The notes: generated by a model not told the origin, from the sequence alone. A stretch of 64,000 bases of DNA from UBA12202 sp049595035 (GCA_049595035.1 JBMYKD010000007.1:1-64000); one strand, 5' to 3'. Positions 36,698 to 45,920 are shown, counted from the first letter of the stretch. Made by a program: numbers and translations.

Positions 36698-37791
36698 ATT
36701 TCCTTCACGCTGGCCATATCCTTAAAGGCAGCGGTCACCTGTTCCATTTCAGCATCTGTTCCAATCGACATCCTTAGATAATCAGGCAGGCCGTAAGGAA
36801 CCATCTTACGAAGCAGAATATTCCGTTCCGCCAGATAATGATGCGCTTGGCTTGCGGCCTCTGGATGTGCAAACCGAATTAAAAAGAAATTAGCCTGACT
36901 AGGCATGGGATCAAAACCAGCCTGACGGATAGAATCCTGAATGATTGGCATCCATTTGTTATTATGTGCGATGGATTGCTGATAAAATGCTTTATCTGAT
37001 ATCGCCGCTGCTCCTGCTGTTGCCGCCGCCGCATTAACACTAAATGCGCCTCTGATAGTGGCAAGGGTGGCATAGATGGCATCAGGAAAATACCCCCACC
37101 CTAAACGCAGGGCACCAAGACCGAAAATTTTCGAAAAGGTTCTTAACATGACAACATTATCATGCCTGTCTACATATTCTGCCCCGTCGGTATAATCAGC
37201 ATCTGAACCATCCAGATATTCTGCATAGGCCGAATCCAAAACAATCACAACATGGTCAGGCACATGCGCGATCAGTCTTTCGATTTCGGCACGCGGGATC
37301 ATTGTACCAGTCGGGTTATTGGGGTTTGCCAGAAAAATCAGTTTTGTCCTTGGGGATAGACAATCCAGAATGGCATCAACCGAAACTGTTAAATCCTTAT
37401 CCGGAGCAATCACCGGTACACCACCAGCAACAGTGACCGATTGCCGGAATACCAGAAATCCGTATTGCGTGATAATCGCTTCATCCCCATCATTACAATA
37501 AGCCGTGGCTAGCAGTCCAATCAGCTCATCAGAGCCATTTGATGGAAGAATACGCGCCGGATTTAAACCAGAATAGGCAGCAATCGCCGCAACCAAATTC
37601 TGATCAATCTGTTCCGGATAGCGATGCAGTCTGTCCCCCATCTGACGCAAGGCGGCCACTGCCATAGGTGACGGCCCCAATGCCCCTTCATTTACAGAAA
37701 GCCGGATTGGATCAGCCGATACCGCCCCCGACGTATCCGGACGGTAAATATTCATATGCGCAAGCGCAGATTTAGGAACAACGTTACTCAT
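36688..37791 (-). CDS. hisC: Histidinol-phosphate/aromatic aminotransferase
   Basis: A 367-residue class I/II PLP aminotransferase. SNGSDELIGLLA (about 79-90), NPNNPTGTMI (about 155-164), LDSAYAEYLDG and the PLP lysine in RTFSKIFGLGALRLGWGY are all in place. Sequence is of the HisC type, but it sits between chorismate mutase and tyrC, so it may also (or mainly) transaminate prephenate or phenylpyruvate. It overlaps tyrC by 10 bases. Confidence 0.93.
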   Translation of the reverse strand: MSNVVPKSALAHMNIYRPDTSGAVSADPIRLSVNEGALGPSPMAVAALRQMGDRLHRYPEQIDQNLVAAIAAYSGLNPARILPSNGSDELIGLLATAYCNDGDEAIITQYGFLVFRQSVTVAGGVPVIAPDKDLTVSVDAILDCLSPRTKLIFLANPNNPTGTMIPRAEIERLIAHVPDHVVIVLDSAYAEYLDGSDADYTDGAEYVDRHDNVVMLRTFSKIFGLGALRLGWGYFPDAIYATLATIRGAFSVNAAAATAGAAAISDKAFYQQSIAHNNKWMPIIQDSIRQAGFDPMPSQANFFLIRFAHPEAASQAHHYLAERNILLRKMVPYGLPDYLRMSIGTDAEMEQVTAAFKDMASVKEICP

Positions 37792-37811
37792 AAGCGACTT
37801 ATGACAGAAAA

Positions 37812-38465
37812 TTAGGGGATTTGAAAGACCCCAACCATTTGTGATGCGGTTTCATCACGGCCGGATATTTCTACACATTTCCCATCTTCCCAGATAACCG
37901 TGACATCTTTTTGTGACGGGTCGGCCGAATGACGGGCAAAAAGTGCCAATGGTGCAAACTCGGCTTCCGCAAAAAAAGGCGCAACCGCCACCAGCCATGC
38001 ACGGTTTTCGCCTTCAAAGGCATCAGACCAGCCCCAGTGCTTTTCGCGCCAATGTGGGAGCAAGGCCATATCCGCGCTGTCGGTTTTCACCGCATGGAGG
38101 GCTGCATCCGCGGATTCTGCCACCATCGGTGATATGCCAGCACCAAATCGCCATGCCAGCATAGGATGATTAATCATATCAGGTTCAGACAGGATCAGCC
38201 GAAGCGGTTTTTGCCGGGCAAGGTTGGCGGCCATAATCTGCCGCCAGATGGATTCGATCAATGATGGGGTTAAGTGGGTATTAGATGCCAGTTGCCTGAG
38301 TATATCCGCTTCACGTCCCGGACGGAATAATGGTGCATCACCTTTACTACTAGCAACACGGTCAGCTATCGCCAGCCGGGCCTCAATCATATGGAGCAAA
38401 TCCTGATCCAGCCGATCTATTTCTTGCCGGATATGATTCAGATTATCAGCGGTGCTTTTACTCAT
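37812..38465 (-). CDS. Chorismate mutase (AroQ class) with an extra C-terminal domain
   Basis: A 217-residue protein. Residues 1-90 are an AroQ mutase; R13, R30, K41 and E52 correspond to the active-site Arg, Arg, Lys and Glu of the E. coli P-protein mutase domain. Residues about 95-217 form a second domain (RLILSEPDMIN, DSADMALLPHW, LALFARHSADPSQ) typical of alphaproteobacterial mutases and of no proven function. It converts chorismate to prephenate and leads the hisC-tyrC operon with a 20-base gap. Confidence 0.9.
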   Translation of the reverse strand: MSKSTADNLNHIRQEIDRLDQDLLHMIEARLAIADRVASSKGDAPLFRPGREADILRQLASNTHLTPSLIESIWRQIMAANLARQKPLRLILSEPDMINHPMLAWRFGAGISPMVAESADAALHAVKTDSADMALLPHWREKHWGWSDAFEGENRAWLVAVAPFFAEAEFAPLALFARHSADPSQKDVTVIWEDGKCVEISGRDETASQMVGVFQIP

Positions 38466-38601
38466 CGTTATCCTGTAAGCTGCGCCCTAAAATAAATAGC
38501 CATGCCAGATGTGATCTAGCTAATCGAATAGAGCATTTTTACCATTTCGACAACCAGTTCAAGCATCAATATATTCTTACCTGAATTAGTTATCTTTATT
38601 T

Positions 38602-39345
38602 TCAGCTATTTCTAGTCGTTGGTTTGGCCATGGTCGGAACAGTTTGCGGTTTAAGGCGCCAGGATTTCCTTAATAGAGGACGCACGGAAAATACCTGTTT
38701 TTCGGCAGAAACAACAAGCACCCCGCCAAACGCATGCGGCAGGCGTTCTGCTATCGGTGCCAGTTTGGTATAGATAGCACTGGTCACCGGCGGCAGAATA
38801 AGAGCAGAAGACAGATGATGGATAACAAATCCGTGAAACGTAAGCACGTCACGCAGCTGGCGTTGACTAAATGGCTGGCCATGCCCAAATGGGGTGTGAT
38901 CCTTACTTGCCCAGATACCGCGGCGATATGGCACGACCAGAGTGAACTTACCGCCACCTTTCAGAAGCCGCCATGTTTCATCTAGCAATTCATCTGGCCG
39001 GTTGGTCGCTTCCAGCCCATGCACCATCAGGACATGATCCAGCGTTGATGGCAAAAGCGGCAGGCTGGATTCATCCACTTCTGCCAGCCGCGATGCCTTA
39101 CCCTTAGGCCATGGTCGCTTATGATATCCGCTAAGTTGAAGCATGATCTGATGCCCCGGTGAGCGTGAAATCAGGTTCATGTAAGGACGGGCATAGCCAA
39201 TACCAGCCGTAAGCCAATGATCTTTTGCCGAACCCGGCAGTGGCGGCAAGGCTTTTTTCAGTTGACGCGATAATAACCGCCGCACCATTTTTCCCATTGG
39301 CGAGCGATAAAAATCAAACAATGTATCCGGCTTGGTTTTGTTCAT
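38602..39345 (-). CDS. SAM-dependent methyltransferase (gloB neighbour)
   Basis: A 247-residue class I methyltransferase with a basic N terminus, motif-I-like WLTAGIGYARPYMNL near 45-58, LDHVLMVHGLEATNRPDELL near 103-122 and KGGGKFTLVVPYRRGIW near 131-146. It lies divergently 65 bases from gloB, a pairing seen in other Alphaproteobacteria. Substrate unknown; the glycine-rich motif is degenerate, so activity is not assured. Confidence 0.8.
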   Translation of the reverse strand: MNKTKPDTLFDFYRSPMGKMVRRLLSRQLKKALPPLPGSAKDHWLTAGIGYARPYMNLISRSPGHQIMLQLSGYHKRPWPKGKASRLAEVDESSLPLLPSTLDHVLMVHGLEATNRPDELLDETWRLLKGGGKFTLVVPYRRGIWASKDHTPFGHGQPFSQRQLRDVLTFHGFVIHHLSSALILPPVTSAIYTKLAPIAERLPHAFGGVLVVSAEKQVFSVRPLLRKSWRLKPQTVPTMAKPTTRNS

Positions 39346-39410
39346 TTTCTTTTCTGCTTCATTCGGCTAGAATTATAATGTCATTATATCAGATATAACA
39401 GGATTTACCC

Positions 39411-40226
39411 ATGACTGATGCTAATTCCCATCCAGCCGAGTTGATCCGGCTTCCTGCGCTTGATGATAATTATATCTGGCTTTTGCGTAACCCGGTTAGC
39501 CAGCAGCTTGCCGTTATTGATCCGGGTGAGGCCGCCCCTGTCCTGCGCTGGCTTGATGATCATCATGTCCTTCCTACCGAAGTGGTGAATACCCATCACC
39601 ATGGTGATCATATCGGCGGCAATGCCGAGCTTATGGATAAATATGGGATAGAACTGACCGCACCAGCTAGTGAGGCGGCACGCATTGACAATATGACAAA
39701 AAGGGTAACCGGTGGTGATACGATCACTATGGCTGGATATACCGCCCATGTCATGGAAACCCCCGGCCATACAACCGGTCATGTGGTATTTTATCTGCCT
39801 GACTGTTTTGGTGATCATGGCCTGCTGATTGCTGGCGATACCCTGTTTTCTCTGGGCTGCGGCCGCGTATTTGAAGGCAGTATGCAGGATATGTGGTCAT
39901 CACTGGCCAAATTGCGCGAATTGCCAGACACAACATTAGTATGTTGCGGCCATGAATATACTGCAAGTAATGCCCGATATGTCAATCATCTCAACTGGAA
40001 TCCATCAGCGTTGTCATCGCATCTTGCGGCGATTGCTGCTGCTTCCGAAAAGGGCGAGCCAACCATACCTTTCCCATTGGGGCGGGAAAAAGCGACCAAT
40101 CCTTTTCTTAATGCTGATGATCCGGCATTAGCCACAGCATTAGCCGCCAGCATATCTGGTGATAGCAATGATCCTGTTGCCGTCTTTACCGCATTGCGGC
40201 AAGGCAAGGACACGTTTAAAGGATAA
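39411..40226 (+). CDS. gloB: Hydroxyacylglutathione hydrolase (glyoxalase II)
   Basis: A 271-residue metallo-beta-lactamase-fold hydrolase. The metal motif THHHGDHIGG starts at residue 61; METPGHTTGHVVFYL (about 115-129), IAGDTLFSLGCGRVFEGS and CCGHEYTASNARY give the remaining ligands, and the C-terminal substrate domain with EKATNPFLN is present. It hydrolyses S-D-lactoylglutathione to lactate and glutathione in methylglyoxal detoxification. Confidence 0.96.
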   Translation: MTDANSHPAELIRLPALDDNYIWLLRNPVSQQLAVIDPGEAAPVLRWLDDHHVLPTEVVNTHHHGDHIGGNAELMDKYGIELTAPASEAARIDNMTKRVTGGDTITMAGYTAHVMETPGHTTGHVVFYLPDCFGDHGLLIAGDTLFSLGCGRVFEGSMQDMWSSLAKLRELPDTTLVCCGHEYTASNARYVNHLNWNPSALSSHLAAIAAASEKGEPTIPFPLGREKATNPFLNADDPALATALAASISGDSNDPVAVFTALRQGKDTFKG

Positions 40227-40250
40227 TCCCTATCTGATTAATATGGGGGG

Positions 40251-40649
40251 CTAGGCGGTATCACCTGCTGAAATACGGTAAGATACAGAATTACAATCCG
40301 GATAAACATCTGGCTTTGACGTCTTGACCGTCACCCCGATAACATGGCGCATGGCGATAATATGATCAAGAATGCGACGTGCCAGTGTTTCCTGCAGGTC
40401 ATGATGGCGATCTGTCGCAATTGCAATCACGCCTTCTCTGATCAGGTCATAATCGAGGGTGTCATCAACATGGTCTGAAGATGGTTCTTCGGCAGGATCA
40501 AGCGATACCTCAACGTCAATCAATACCCTTTGTTTCGCTTGCCGTTCAAAATCATGCAATCCAATGGAACACTGCACTGATATTTCCGATAGGATGACCG
40601 ATCTGCGTGTAATAACCGGTACATCTTCTGATGCGATAATAGCTGTCAT
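40251..40649 (-). CDS. folB: Dihydroneopterin aldolase family protein
   Basis: A 132-residue FolB-family protein: ISVQCSIGLHDFERQAKQRVLIDVEV (first half about 23-40, with the catalytic Glu) and VTVKTSKPDVYPDCNSVSY near the C terminus (with the conserved Lys). DHNA makes 6-hydroxymethyl-dihydropterin for folate. It overlaps the upstream FolM-like gene by 4 bases, so the pair should act on pterins. FolX-like epimerase activity is an alternative. Confidence 0.85.
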   Translation of the reverse strand: MTAIIASEDVPVITRRSVILSEISVQCSIGLHDFERQAKQRVLIDVEVSLDPAEEPSSDHVDDTLDYDLIREGVIAIATDRHHDLQETLARRILDHIIAMRHVIGVTVKTSKPDVYPDCNSVSYRISAGDTA

Positions 40650-41443
40650 GTTAAATCCTGTTTATCAAGGAATGCTACGTCACGATTAGGTGGCCGCAAA
40701 TGCAACCCCCCATCAACGACAATGGTATGGCCTGTCATGGATGGTGTGTCCAGTATCATTTTTGCCAGACGGATAATATCATCACATTCAGCCCCCCTCC
40801 CTAGCGGATTAAAGGCATGAGCAATGTGATATTCTTCATCTGTCTGATCACCTGACCGCAAGGTAATGCCCGGTGCAATCGCATTGACGCGAAGCCATGG
40901 CGCATAGGCTTGCGCCGCCATTTTTGTTAGCCCATCGAGAGCCATTTTAGATACGGTATAGGTATAATAATCCGGATTAAGCCCGACCAGCTTAGCATCG
41001 GTTATATTAACAACAGCCGCTTTTTTCTGACGGCTTTTCATAGCGGCGGCCAGTTCACGCATAATAATCGCCGGCGCAATCGCATTCACCGCCATATGTT
41101 TATGGAAACCGGATGCGGTAAAATCATCGCTGTCATCATAGGAAAATAAGGACGCATTATTAACAACCCCTGCCAGATGATCATCGGTTAAACAGTCCCT
41201 GATCAGGTTTTCACAAGCTTGCTCATCAGCTAGGTCAGCCTGATGAAGGGTGACCTGTCGACCCATATCCGTAATGATCTTGGCTGTTGCGATAGCATCT
41301 TGTTCGGAATCACGAAAATGCAGGTGGATATCCCATCCTTCCGTCGCCAAAGCAATGGCAAGGGCTTTGCCAACACGTTTTGCCGCGCCGGTGATCAGTA
41401 AACTGCCTTGCCGTATCTGGCTATGTTGCGAATGTCTATTCAT
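40646..41443 (-). CDS. FolM/PTR1-like short-chain dehydrogenase (pteridine reductase)
   Basis: A 265-residue SDR. The cofactor motif is TGAAKRVGKAL (18-28), a pattern with Arg typical of FolM/PTR1 NADPH-dependent pteridine reductases; NNASLF, the YTVSK catalytic pair and VNAIAPGITLR follow. Coupled by 4 bases to the FolB-like gene, it likely reduces dihydrobiopterin/monapterin or dihydrofolate. General SDRs cannot be excluded, but the pairing is telling. Confidence 0.83.
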   Translation of the reverse strand: MNRHSQHSQIRQGSLLITGAAKRVGKALAIALATEGWDIHLHFRDSEQDAIATAKIITDMGRQVTLHQADLADEQACENLIRDCLTDDHLAGVVNNASLFSYDDSDDFTASGFHKHMAVNAIAPAIIMRELAAAMKSRQKKAAVVNITDAKLVGLNPDYYTYTVSKMALDGLTKMAAQAYAPWLRVNAIAPGITLRSGDQTDEEYHIAHAFNPLGRGAECDDIIRLAKMILDTPSMTGHTIVVDGGLHLRPPNRDVAFLDKQDLT

Positions 41444-41461
41444 GAATAGATATGCTTTCCG

Positions 41462-42403
41462 TTAAATCATATCGACAACAATATCGGGGGTAATACCCGT
41501 TCTGGCAATAGCGGTATCAGCACCACCATCACGAAATAAACCATGACCTGTAACCAGAATAGTGGTCAAACCTGCTGCCGCACCACCCAGAATATCTGTG
41601 TGTAACGTATCACCGACCATGGCAATACGCTTACGTTTCCAGTTATTGCGCTGGGTAATATTTTCAAGCCTGTTGATAGATAGATCAAAATGGGTTGGAT
41701 GCGGCTTTCCAAACCAGCGAATATCTGTTGCACCCCCCCTGATCAACTGCCAGGCGAAATAGCCCGGCTCAAAACTGAAGCGACCCGGATGCGGTGCGGA
41801 AACGTCCGGATTTGCAATCAGGATAGGGCATCCCGTCATCGCGGCTTCTGTCAGGCGGGCTTGCCATGCATCATTCCACATTGTTGCCCCCATAACCGCA
41901 ATGGCATCACAATCTGCCCATCCATCGGCAGACCCATCGGACAGGCGGATCAATGCCACATCATCCAATTCCAGATCAGCGGCAACATGATCAACAACGC
42001 CAATTTGTTGCCATTCTGACGGACGCTGATGGGTTAACCAATGGGTGATAGCGGCTCGGCTAGATACCACTTGCGGCGGGAGAACAGGCAAACCCATATC
42101 AGCATATTTATGACCAATCATCTGTTCATTCTGTGTGGCGCCATTGGTAACGACAAGAACCGGTTTATTCTTTTCCGCCGCCATGGATAGCAATTCTATT
42201 GCACCCGGGATAATATCCTTACCAATATTTAACACCCCAAATCCATCAAGCATAAAAGCATCAAAATCATTGATCAGATCACGCAATCGCCCTGCTTTTT
42301 CCCCCCGTCCCGGAATATGATCTGGCATAATTGGGCGTAAATCCTCATAAACATGCAGGATATCATTAATATCCAGTTGGGAAGGTTCAGAAGTGTTATT
42401 CAT
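41462..42403 (-). CDS. HAD superfamily class IIA hydrolase (NagD-like)
   Basis: About 313 residues from MNNTSEPSQLD at 42403, chosen for its caggaaag site; the upstream Met at 42457 has none. The HAD nucleophile is in AFMLDGFGVL (about residues 49-58), then VLVVTNGA, and a late KRIAMVGDTLHTDILGGAAAG carrying the metal-binding acidic residues. The pattern follows alphaproteobacterial TIGR01459-type proteins. The phosphorylated substrate is unknown. Confidence 0.87.
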   Translation of the reverse strand: MNNTSEPSQLDINDILHVYEDLRPIMPDHIPGRGEKAGRLRDLINDFDAFMLDGFGVLNIGKDIIPGAIELLSMAAEKNKPVLVVTNGATQNEQMIGHKYADMGLPVLPPQVVSSRAAITHWLTHQRPSEWQQIGVVDHVAADLELDDVALIRLSDGSADGWADCDAIAVMGATMWNDAWQARLTEAAMTGCPILIANPDVSAPHPGRFSFEPGYFAWQLIRGGATDIRWFGKPHPTHFDLSINRLENITQRNNWKRKRIAMVGDTLHTDILGGAAAGLTTILVTGHGLFRDGGADTAIARTGITPDIVVDMI

Positions 42404-42493
42404 ATTTATGCTTTCCTGATGTATAGATGATTTATCAGTGTCCATCACAGCATACATTTTAATTTTAAGAATGAGTACCCAAAAGGACTTAAT

Positions 42494-43354
42494 ATGACCA
42501 ATCCCACTTATCGCACAGAAGATTCATCCCCAGTTATTCTGATTACAGGAAGCTCATCAGGAATTGGCCTTGATACCGCTAGATATTTTGCCAAAAAGGG
42601 ATGGCATGTTATCGCGACATGCAGAAAAGATGCTGATGTAAAACGCATGAAGGAAGAAGGCTTAAGCAGTTTCCGGCTTGATTATGAAGATCAGGCTAGT
42701 CTGGAAGCTGTCGTGCCAACATTAAAAAAACTCACAGACGGCCGTATTGATGTTCTTTTCAATAATGGGGCATATGCGGTGCCGTGCCTGACCGAAGATT
42801 TGCCTACACCGGCATTGCGGCAGATTTTTGAAGCGAATTTTTTTGGCTGGCATGATTTGACCTGCCGGATTTTGCCGCTCATGATTACCGCTGGCAAAGG
42901 CCGGATCATCCATAATTCATCCGTGCTAGGGTTTGCTGCCATGCGCGCAAGAGGCGCCTATAATGCCACTAAATTTGCGCTTGAAGGTTGGACCGATACC
43001 ATGCGGCTAGAGCTAAGCGACACCAATGTGGATCTTATTCTGGTGCAACCGGGGCCTATTCGCACGCGGATAAGGGAAAATGCCTATATCCAGTTCAAAC
43101 GCTGGATTACATGGGAAGATTCACGCAACCCCGGTTTCTATACGAAAGGCCTGATCCCGCGATTAAGTGCCGAAACCCCGGAAAAAGACCTGTTTGAGCT
43201 GATGCCTGATGCGGTGACGCGTGCCGTCTGGCACGCCGCCACGGCGCGACGTCCAAAATTGCGTTATCGGATTACCTGGGCCACAAAAATTATGGCTGTT
43301 GCCAAACGGGTACTTAGCACCAGAATGATGGATAAATTTGCTAGCCGTTTCTAG
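42494..43354 (+). CDS. Short-chain dehydrogenase/reductase
   Basis: A 286-residue SDR. ILITGSSSGIGLDTARYF (about 16-33), LFNNGAYAV (about 89-97), NSSVLGFAA and YNATKFALEGWTDTMRLEL (catalytic Tyr and Lys) are all in place. The extended C-terminal part (RITWATKIMAVAKRVLS) resembles SDRs acting on steroid-like or lipid substrates. No operon partner; convergent with the aldolase-type gene. Substrate unknown. Confidence 0.88.
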   Translation: MTNPTYRTEDSSPVILITGSSSGIGLDTARYFAKKGWHVIATCRKDADVKRMKEEGLSSFRLDYEDQASLEAVVPTLKKLTDGRIDVLFNNGAYAVPCLTEDLPTPALRQIFEANFFGWHDLTCRILPLMITAGKGRIIHNSSVLGFAAMRARGAYNATKFALEGWTDTMRLELSDTNVDLILVQPGPIRTRIRENAYIQFKRWITWEDSRNPGFYTKGLIPRLSAETPEKDLFELMPDAVTRAVWHAATARRPKLRYRITWATKIMAVAKRVLSTRMMDKFASRF

Positions 43355-43380
43355 ATGATCCAAAATGATCCGGCATCAAC

Positions 43381-44145
43381 CTAGTTTTTGTAATCGGACT
43401 TTTCATCATCCAGAATGGCTTTTAGCTCATTAAAATGGCTGTCACTTTGCCCCGGATAGCTTTCAAGTTCATCAGCGGTCTTGCTAGCGATTTCATCGGA
43501 TAGCACCCGCAATGGCTGTCCGGTTTGCAAAGCTTTGATATATGTTTCTGCCGACCGTTCAAAATAATAGAGCCGGTTAAACGCATCAGCAACGCTATCC
43601 CCCATCACCAGCACCCCATGATTGCCCATGATCAGGACTTTCTTTTTAGGGTCGGATAGCATAGCGGCACAACGTTCGCCTTCTTCTTCAAAAGCAAGCC
43701 CACCATAATTATCATCAATTATATAGCGATCATAAAATGTTGCCGTATTCTGATCGATGGGCGGCAGATTACTATCAGCAAGCGATGCCAGCACCGTTGC
43801 GTAAATCGAATGCACATGCAGAACACATCTGGCATGCTTACAATGCCGGTGGATTGATCCATGTAATCCCCATGCTGTCGGATCAGGCGCATCCGGATCA
43901 TCTGCCGAAGATGGGTTATTGCTGTCCAGAAAGAGCAGATCACTGGCCTTGATACGGGAAAAATGACGATGATTGGGGTTCATCAGAAACTGTGTTCCGT
44001 CATCATTGACAGCAAGAGAAAAATGATTTGCCACCCCTTCATGCCAGTTCAGTTTGACAGCCCAGCGAAAGGCAGCGGCCAGATCAACACGTTCATCGTA
44101 AAAATCGATATTCGCACGATTGGTTTTCAGCTCAGCAATTGCCAT
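43381..44145 (-). CDS. Class II aldolase/adducin family protein
   Basis: About 254 residues from MAIAELKTN at 44145, where aaggag is 6 bases upstream; an ATG 15 bases earlier overlaps that site. The zinc-binding HVHSIYATVLA and NHGVLVMGDSVADAFNRLYYFERSAE (first residues about 180-195) mark the class II aldolase fold. The family includes sugar-phosphate aldolases and decarboxylases; it lies divergent to the sarcosine oxidase operon. Function not settled. Confidence 0.86.
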   Translation of the reverse strand: MAIAELKTNRANIDFYDERVDLAAAFRWAVKLNWHEGVANHFSLAVNDDGTQFLMNPNHRHFSRIKASDLLFLDSNNPSSADDPDAPDPTAWGLHGSIHRHCKHARCVLHVHSIYATVLASLADSNLPPIDQNTATFYDRYIIDDNYGGLAFEEEGERCAAMLSDPKKKVLIMGNHGVLVMGDSVADAFNRLYYFERSAETYIKALQTGQPLRVLSDEIASKTADELESYPGQSDSHFNELKAILDDEKSDYKN

Positions 44146-44227
44146 GGTTTTCTCCTTCATCTGTCTTCCATAGTCTTCACAGAAAGCATCATCACTTTCC
44201 TGATGGAATCGGTTTTAACATGTTTCC

Positions 44228-44271
44228 CTATTCTGTCTAAAATGACAACAGATATCATTTAACCAGAATAG
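44228..44271. promoter_or_regulatory. Dyad upstream of the sarcosine oxidase operon
   Basis: ctattctg (44228-44235) pairs with cagaatag (44264-44271), and flanking gttt/aaac can extend the arms past a 2-base bulge. It lies in the 211-bp gap between the aldolase-type gene and soxB, about 85 bases before the soxB start. It may be an operator or leader structure; no family is recognised. Confidence 0.3.
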
Positions 44272-44356
44272 AAACTTTTATGTCGCATGAAAAGAAAACA
44301 CTTGGAAAAGTATTTAGTTTAATTAATATGAGCTATTCTTTTTCTGAGTGTTCATC

Positions 44357-45607
44357 ATGCGATATTCCATCTGGTCTGTTATCAAACAAGGATTGCGGTC
44401 GAACCGCGACTGGAAGCCCGCCTGGCGCGACCCCGAACCCAAAGCATCATATGATGCTATTATTGTTGGTGGCGGCGGTCATGGGCTGGCCACCGCATAT
44501 TATCTGGCATCCGAACATGGCATGACTAATATCGCTGTTATCGAAAAAGGCTGGATTGGCGGCGGCAATGTTGGCAGAAACACAACCATCATCCGGTCGA
44601 ATTATCTGCTTCCCGGCAACGAAGCCTTTTATGAATTATCCCTTAAATTATGGGAAGGGCTAGAACAAAGCATCAATTATAATGCCATGGTATCCCAGCG
44701 TGGTATTATCAATCTGTTCCATTCTGATGCCCAGCGTGATGCCGCAGTACGTCGTGGGAACAGCATGATCATGCATGGCGCGGATGCCACTCTCTTGGAT
44801 GAAGATGATCTGCGCCAGATCTGTCCATTTCTGGATTTTCAAAACGCCCGTTTTCCGATTAAGGGCGGATTGATGCAGAAACGTGGTGGCAGTGTCCGTC
44901 ACGATGCCGTGGCATGGGGTTATGCCCGTGCGGCTGATGCTCTTGGGGTCGATATCATCCAGAATTGTGAGGTGACAGGCTTCATCATGGAAGCAGGCAA
45001 ATGTGTTGGCGTTGATACCACCCGCGGAAAGATAAAGGCTAAAAAAACAGGCGTGGCCGTTGCCGGTTCGACCAGCCGTGTCATGGGTAAAGCTGGTATG
45101 CGGCTACCTATCGAAAGCCATGTTTTGCAGGCCTTTGTATCAGAAGGGTTAAAACCCATCATTCCGGGTGTTGTCACCTATGGCGCCGGACATTTCTATA
45201 TCAGCCAGTCTGATAAGGGCGGGCTTGTCTTTGGCGGTGATATTGATGGTTATAACAGTTATGCCCAGCGTGGCAATCTTCCTGTGGTCGAAGATGTTTG
45301 CGAAGGCGGGATGGCATTGATGCCCATGATAGGCAAGGCCAGATTACTGCGTATGTGGGGTGGCATTATGGATATGTCCATGGATGGGTCTCCTTTTATT
45401 GATAAAACGGATATACCAGGTCTCTATCTTAACGCCGGCTGGTGTTATGGTGGCTTTAAGGCAACCCCGGGATCAGGATGGTGCTTTGCCCATTTATTAG
45501 CAACTGATCAGTCTCATGATGTTGCTAAAGCATATCGGATTAACCGATTCCAGAGTGGTGCCGCTCTGGATGAAAAAGGGTCTGGCGCACAGCCCAACCT
45601 GCATTAG
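44357..45607 (+). CDS. soxB: Sarcosine oxidase beta subunit
   Basis: A 416-residue flavoprotein subunit starting MRYSIWSVIK (ATG at 44357; a GTG at 44348 is in frame). The FAD motif GGGGHGLATAYYL lies at 38-50 and GGGNVGRNTTIIRSNYL at 68-84. H182 in GSVRHDAVAWGYARAA matches the His that carries covalent FMN in this family. With SoxA, SoxD and SoxG it demethylates sarcosine to glycine, passing the carbon to THF. First gene of soxBDAG. Confidence 0.95.
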   Translation: MRYSIWSVIKQGLRSNRDWKPAWRDPEPKASYDAIIVGGGGHGLATAYYLASEHGMTNIAVIEKGWIGGGNVGRNTTIIRSNYLLPGNEAFYELSLKLWEGLEQSINYNAMVSQRGIINLFHSDAQRDAAVRRGNSMIMHGADATLLDEDDLRQICPFLDFQNARFPIKGGLMQKRGGSVRHDAVAWGYARAADALGVDIIQNCEVTGFIMEAGKCVGVDTTRGKIKAKKTGVAVAGSTSRVMGKAGMRLPIESHVLQAFVSEGLKPIIPGVVTYGAGHFYISQSDKGGLVFGGDIDGYNSYAQRGNLPVVEDVCEGGMALMPMIGKARLLRMWGGIMDMSMDGSPFIDKTDIPGLYLNAGWCYGGFKATPGSGWCFAHLLATDQSHDVAKAYRINRFQSGAALDEKGSGAQPNLH

Positions 45608-45617
45608 GGAGAATAGC

Positions 45618-45920
45618 ATGATCATACCACATCCATTGCTTGGCCCCCGTGATGCTGCTGAATTTACCTATCTTGGTGATGCATCCATGTTATTGCGACC
45701 CGACCCGGCAACAGAACAGAACCCTGACAAACTGATGAAAGCATTTCACGATTATGTACATCTGCGCGATAATCCGGCCGGTATTCATAAGGAATTATGG
45801 TTTCATGAACAAGGTGACAGATCATGGCTTGTGGTAACTAGACATGTATCCACCCATGAAATTATCTCGGTTGAACTAGCCAGTGACGTGAAAAAAGCAT
45901 CGAAGAGGAAAAGCAAATGA
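45618..45920 (+). CDS. soxD: Sarcosine oxidase delta subunit lacking the zinc-site cysteines
   Basis: About 100 residues from MIIPHPLLGPRD at 45618 with gggaga upstream. Alignment by eye to known SoxD is good (GPRDAAEFTYLGDA, YVHLRDNPAGIHKELWFHEQGDRSW), but the N-terminal C-P-x-C-G motif reads H-P-L-L-G and the later Cys in HxxGC reads Asp (HEQGD). Only the His of that motif remains, so the zinc seen in the Corynebacterium enzyme probably is not bound. Overlaps soxA by 4 bases. Confidence 0.9.
   Translation: MIIPHPLLGPRDAAEFTYLGDASMLLRPDPATEQNPDKLMKAFHDYVHLRDNPAGIHKELWFHEQGDRSWLVVTRHVSTHEIISVELASDVKKASKRKSK

Noticed and set aside
44280..44525. Open frame MSHEKKTLGKVF ahead of soxB
   Set aside because: It runs out of frame through the well-conserved soxB N terminus and has no domain; soxB in the other frame is clear.
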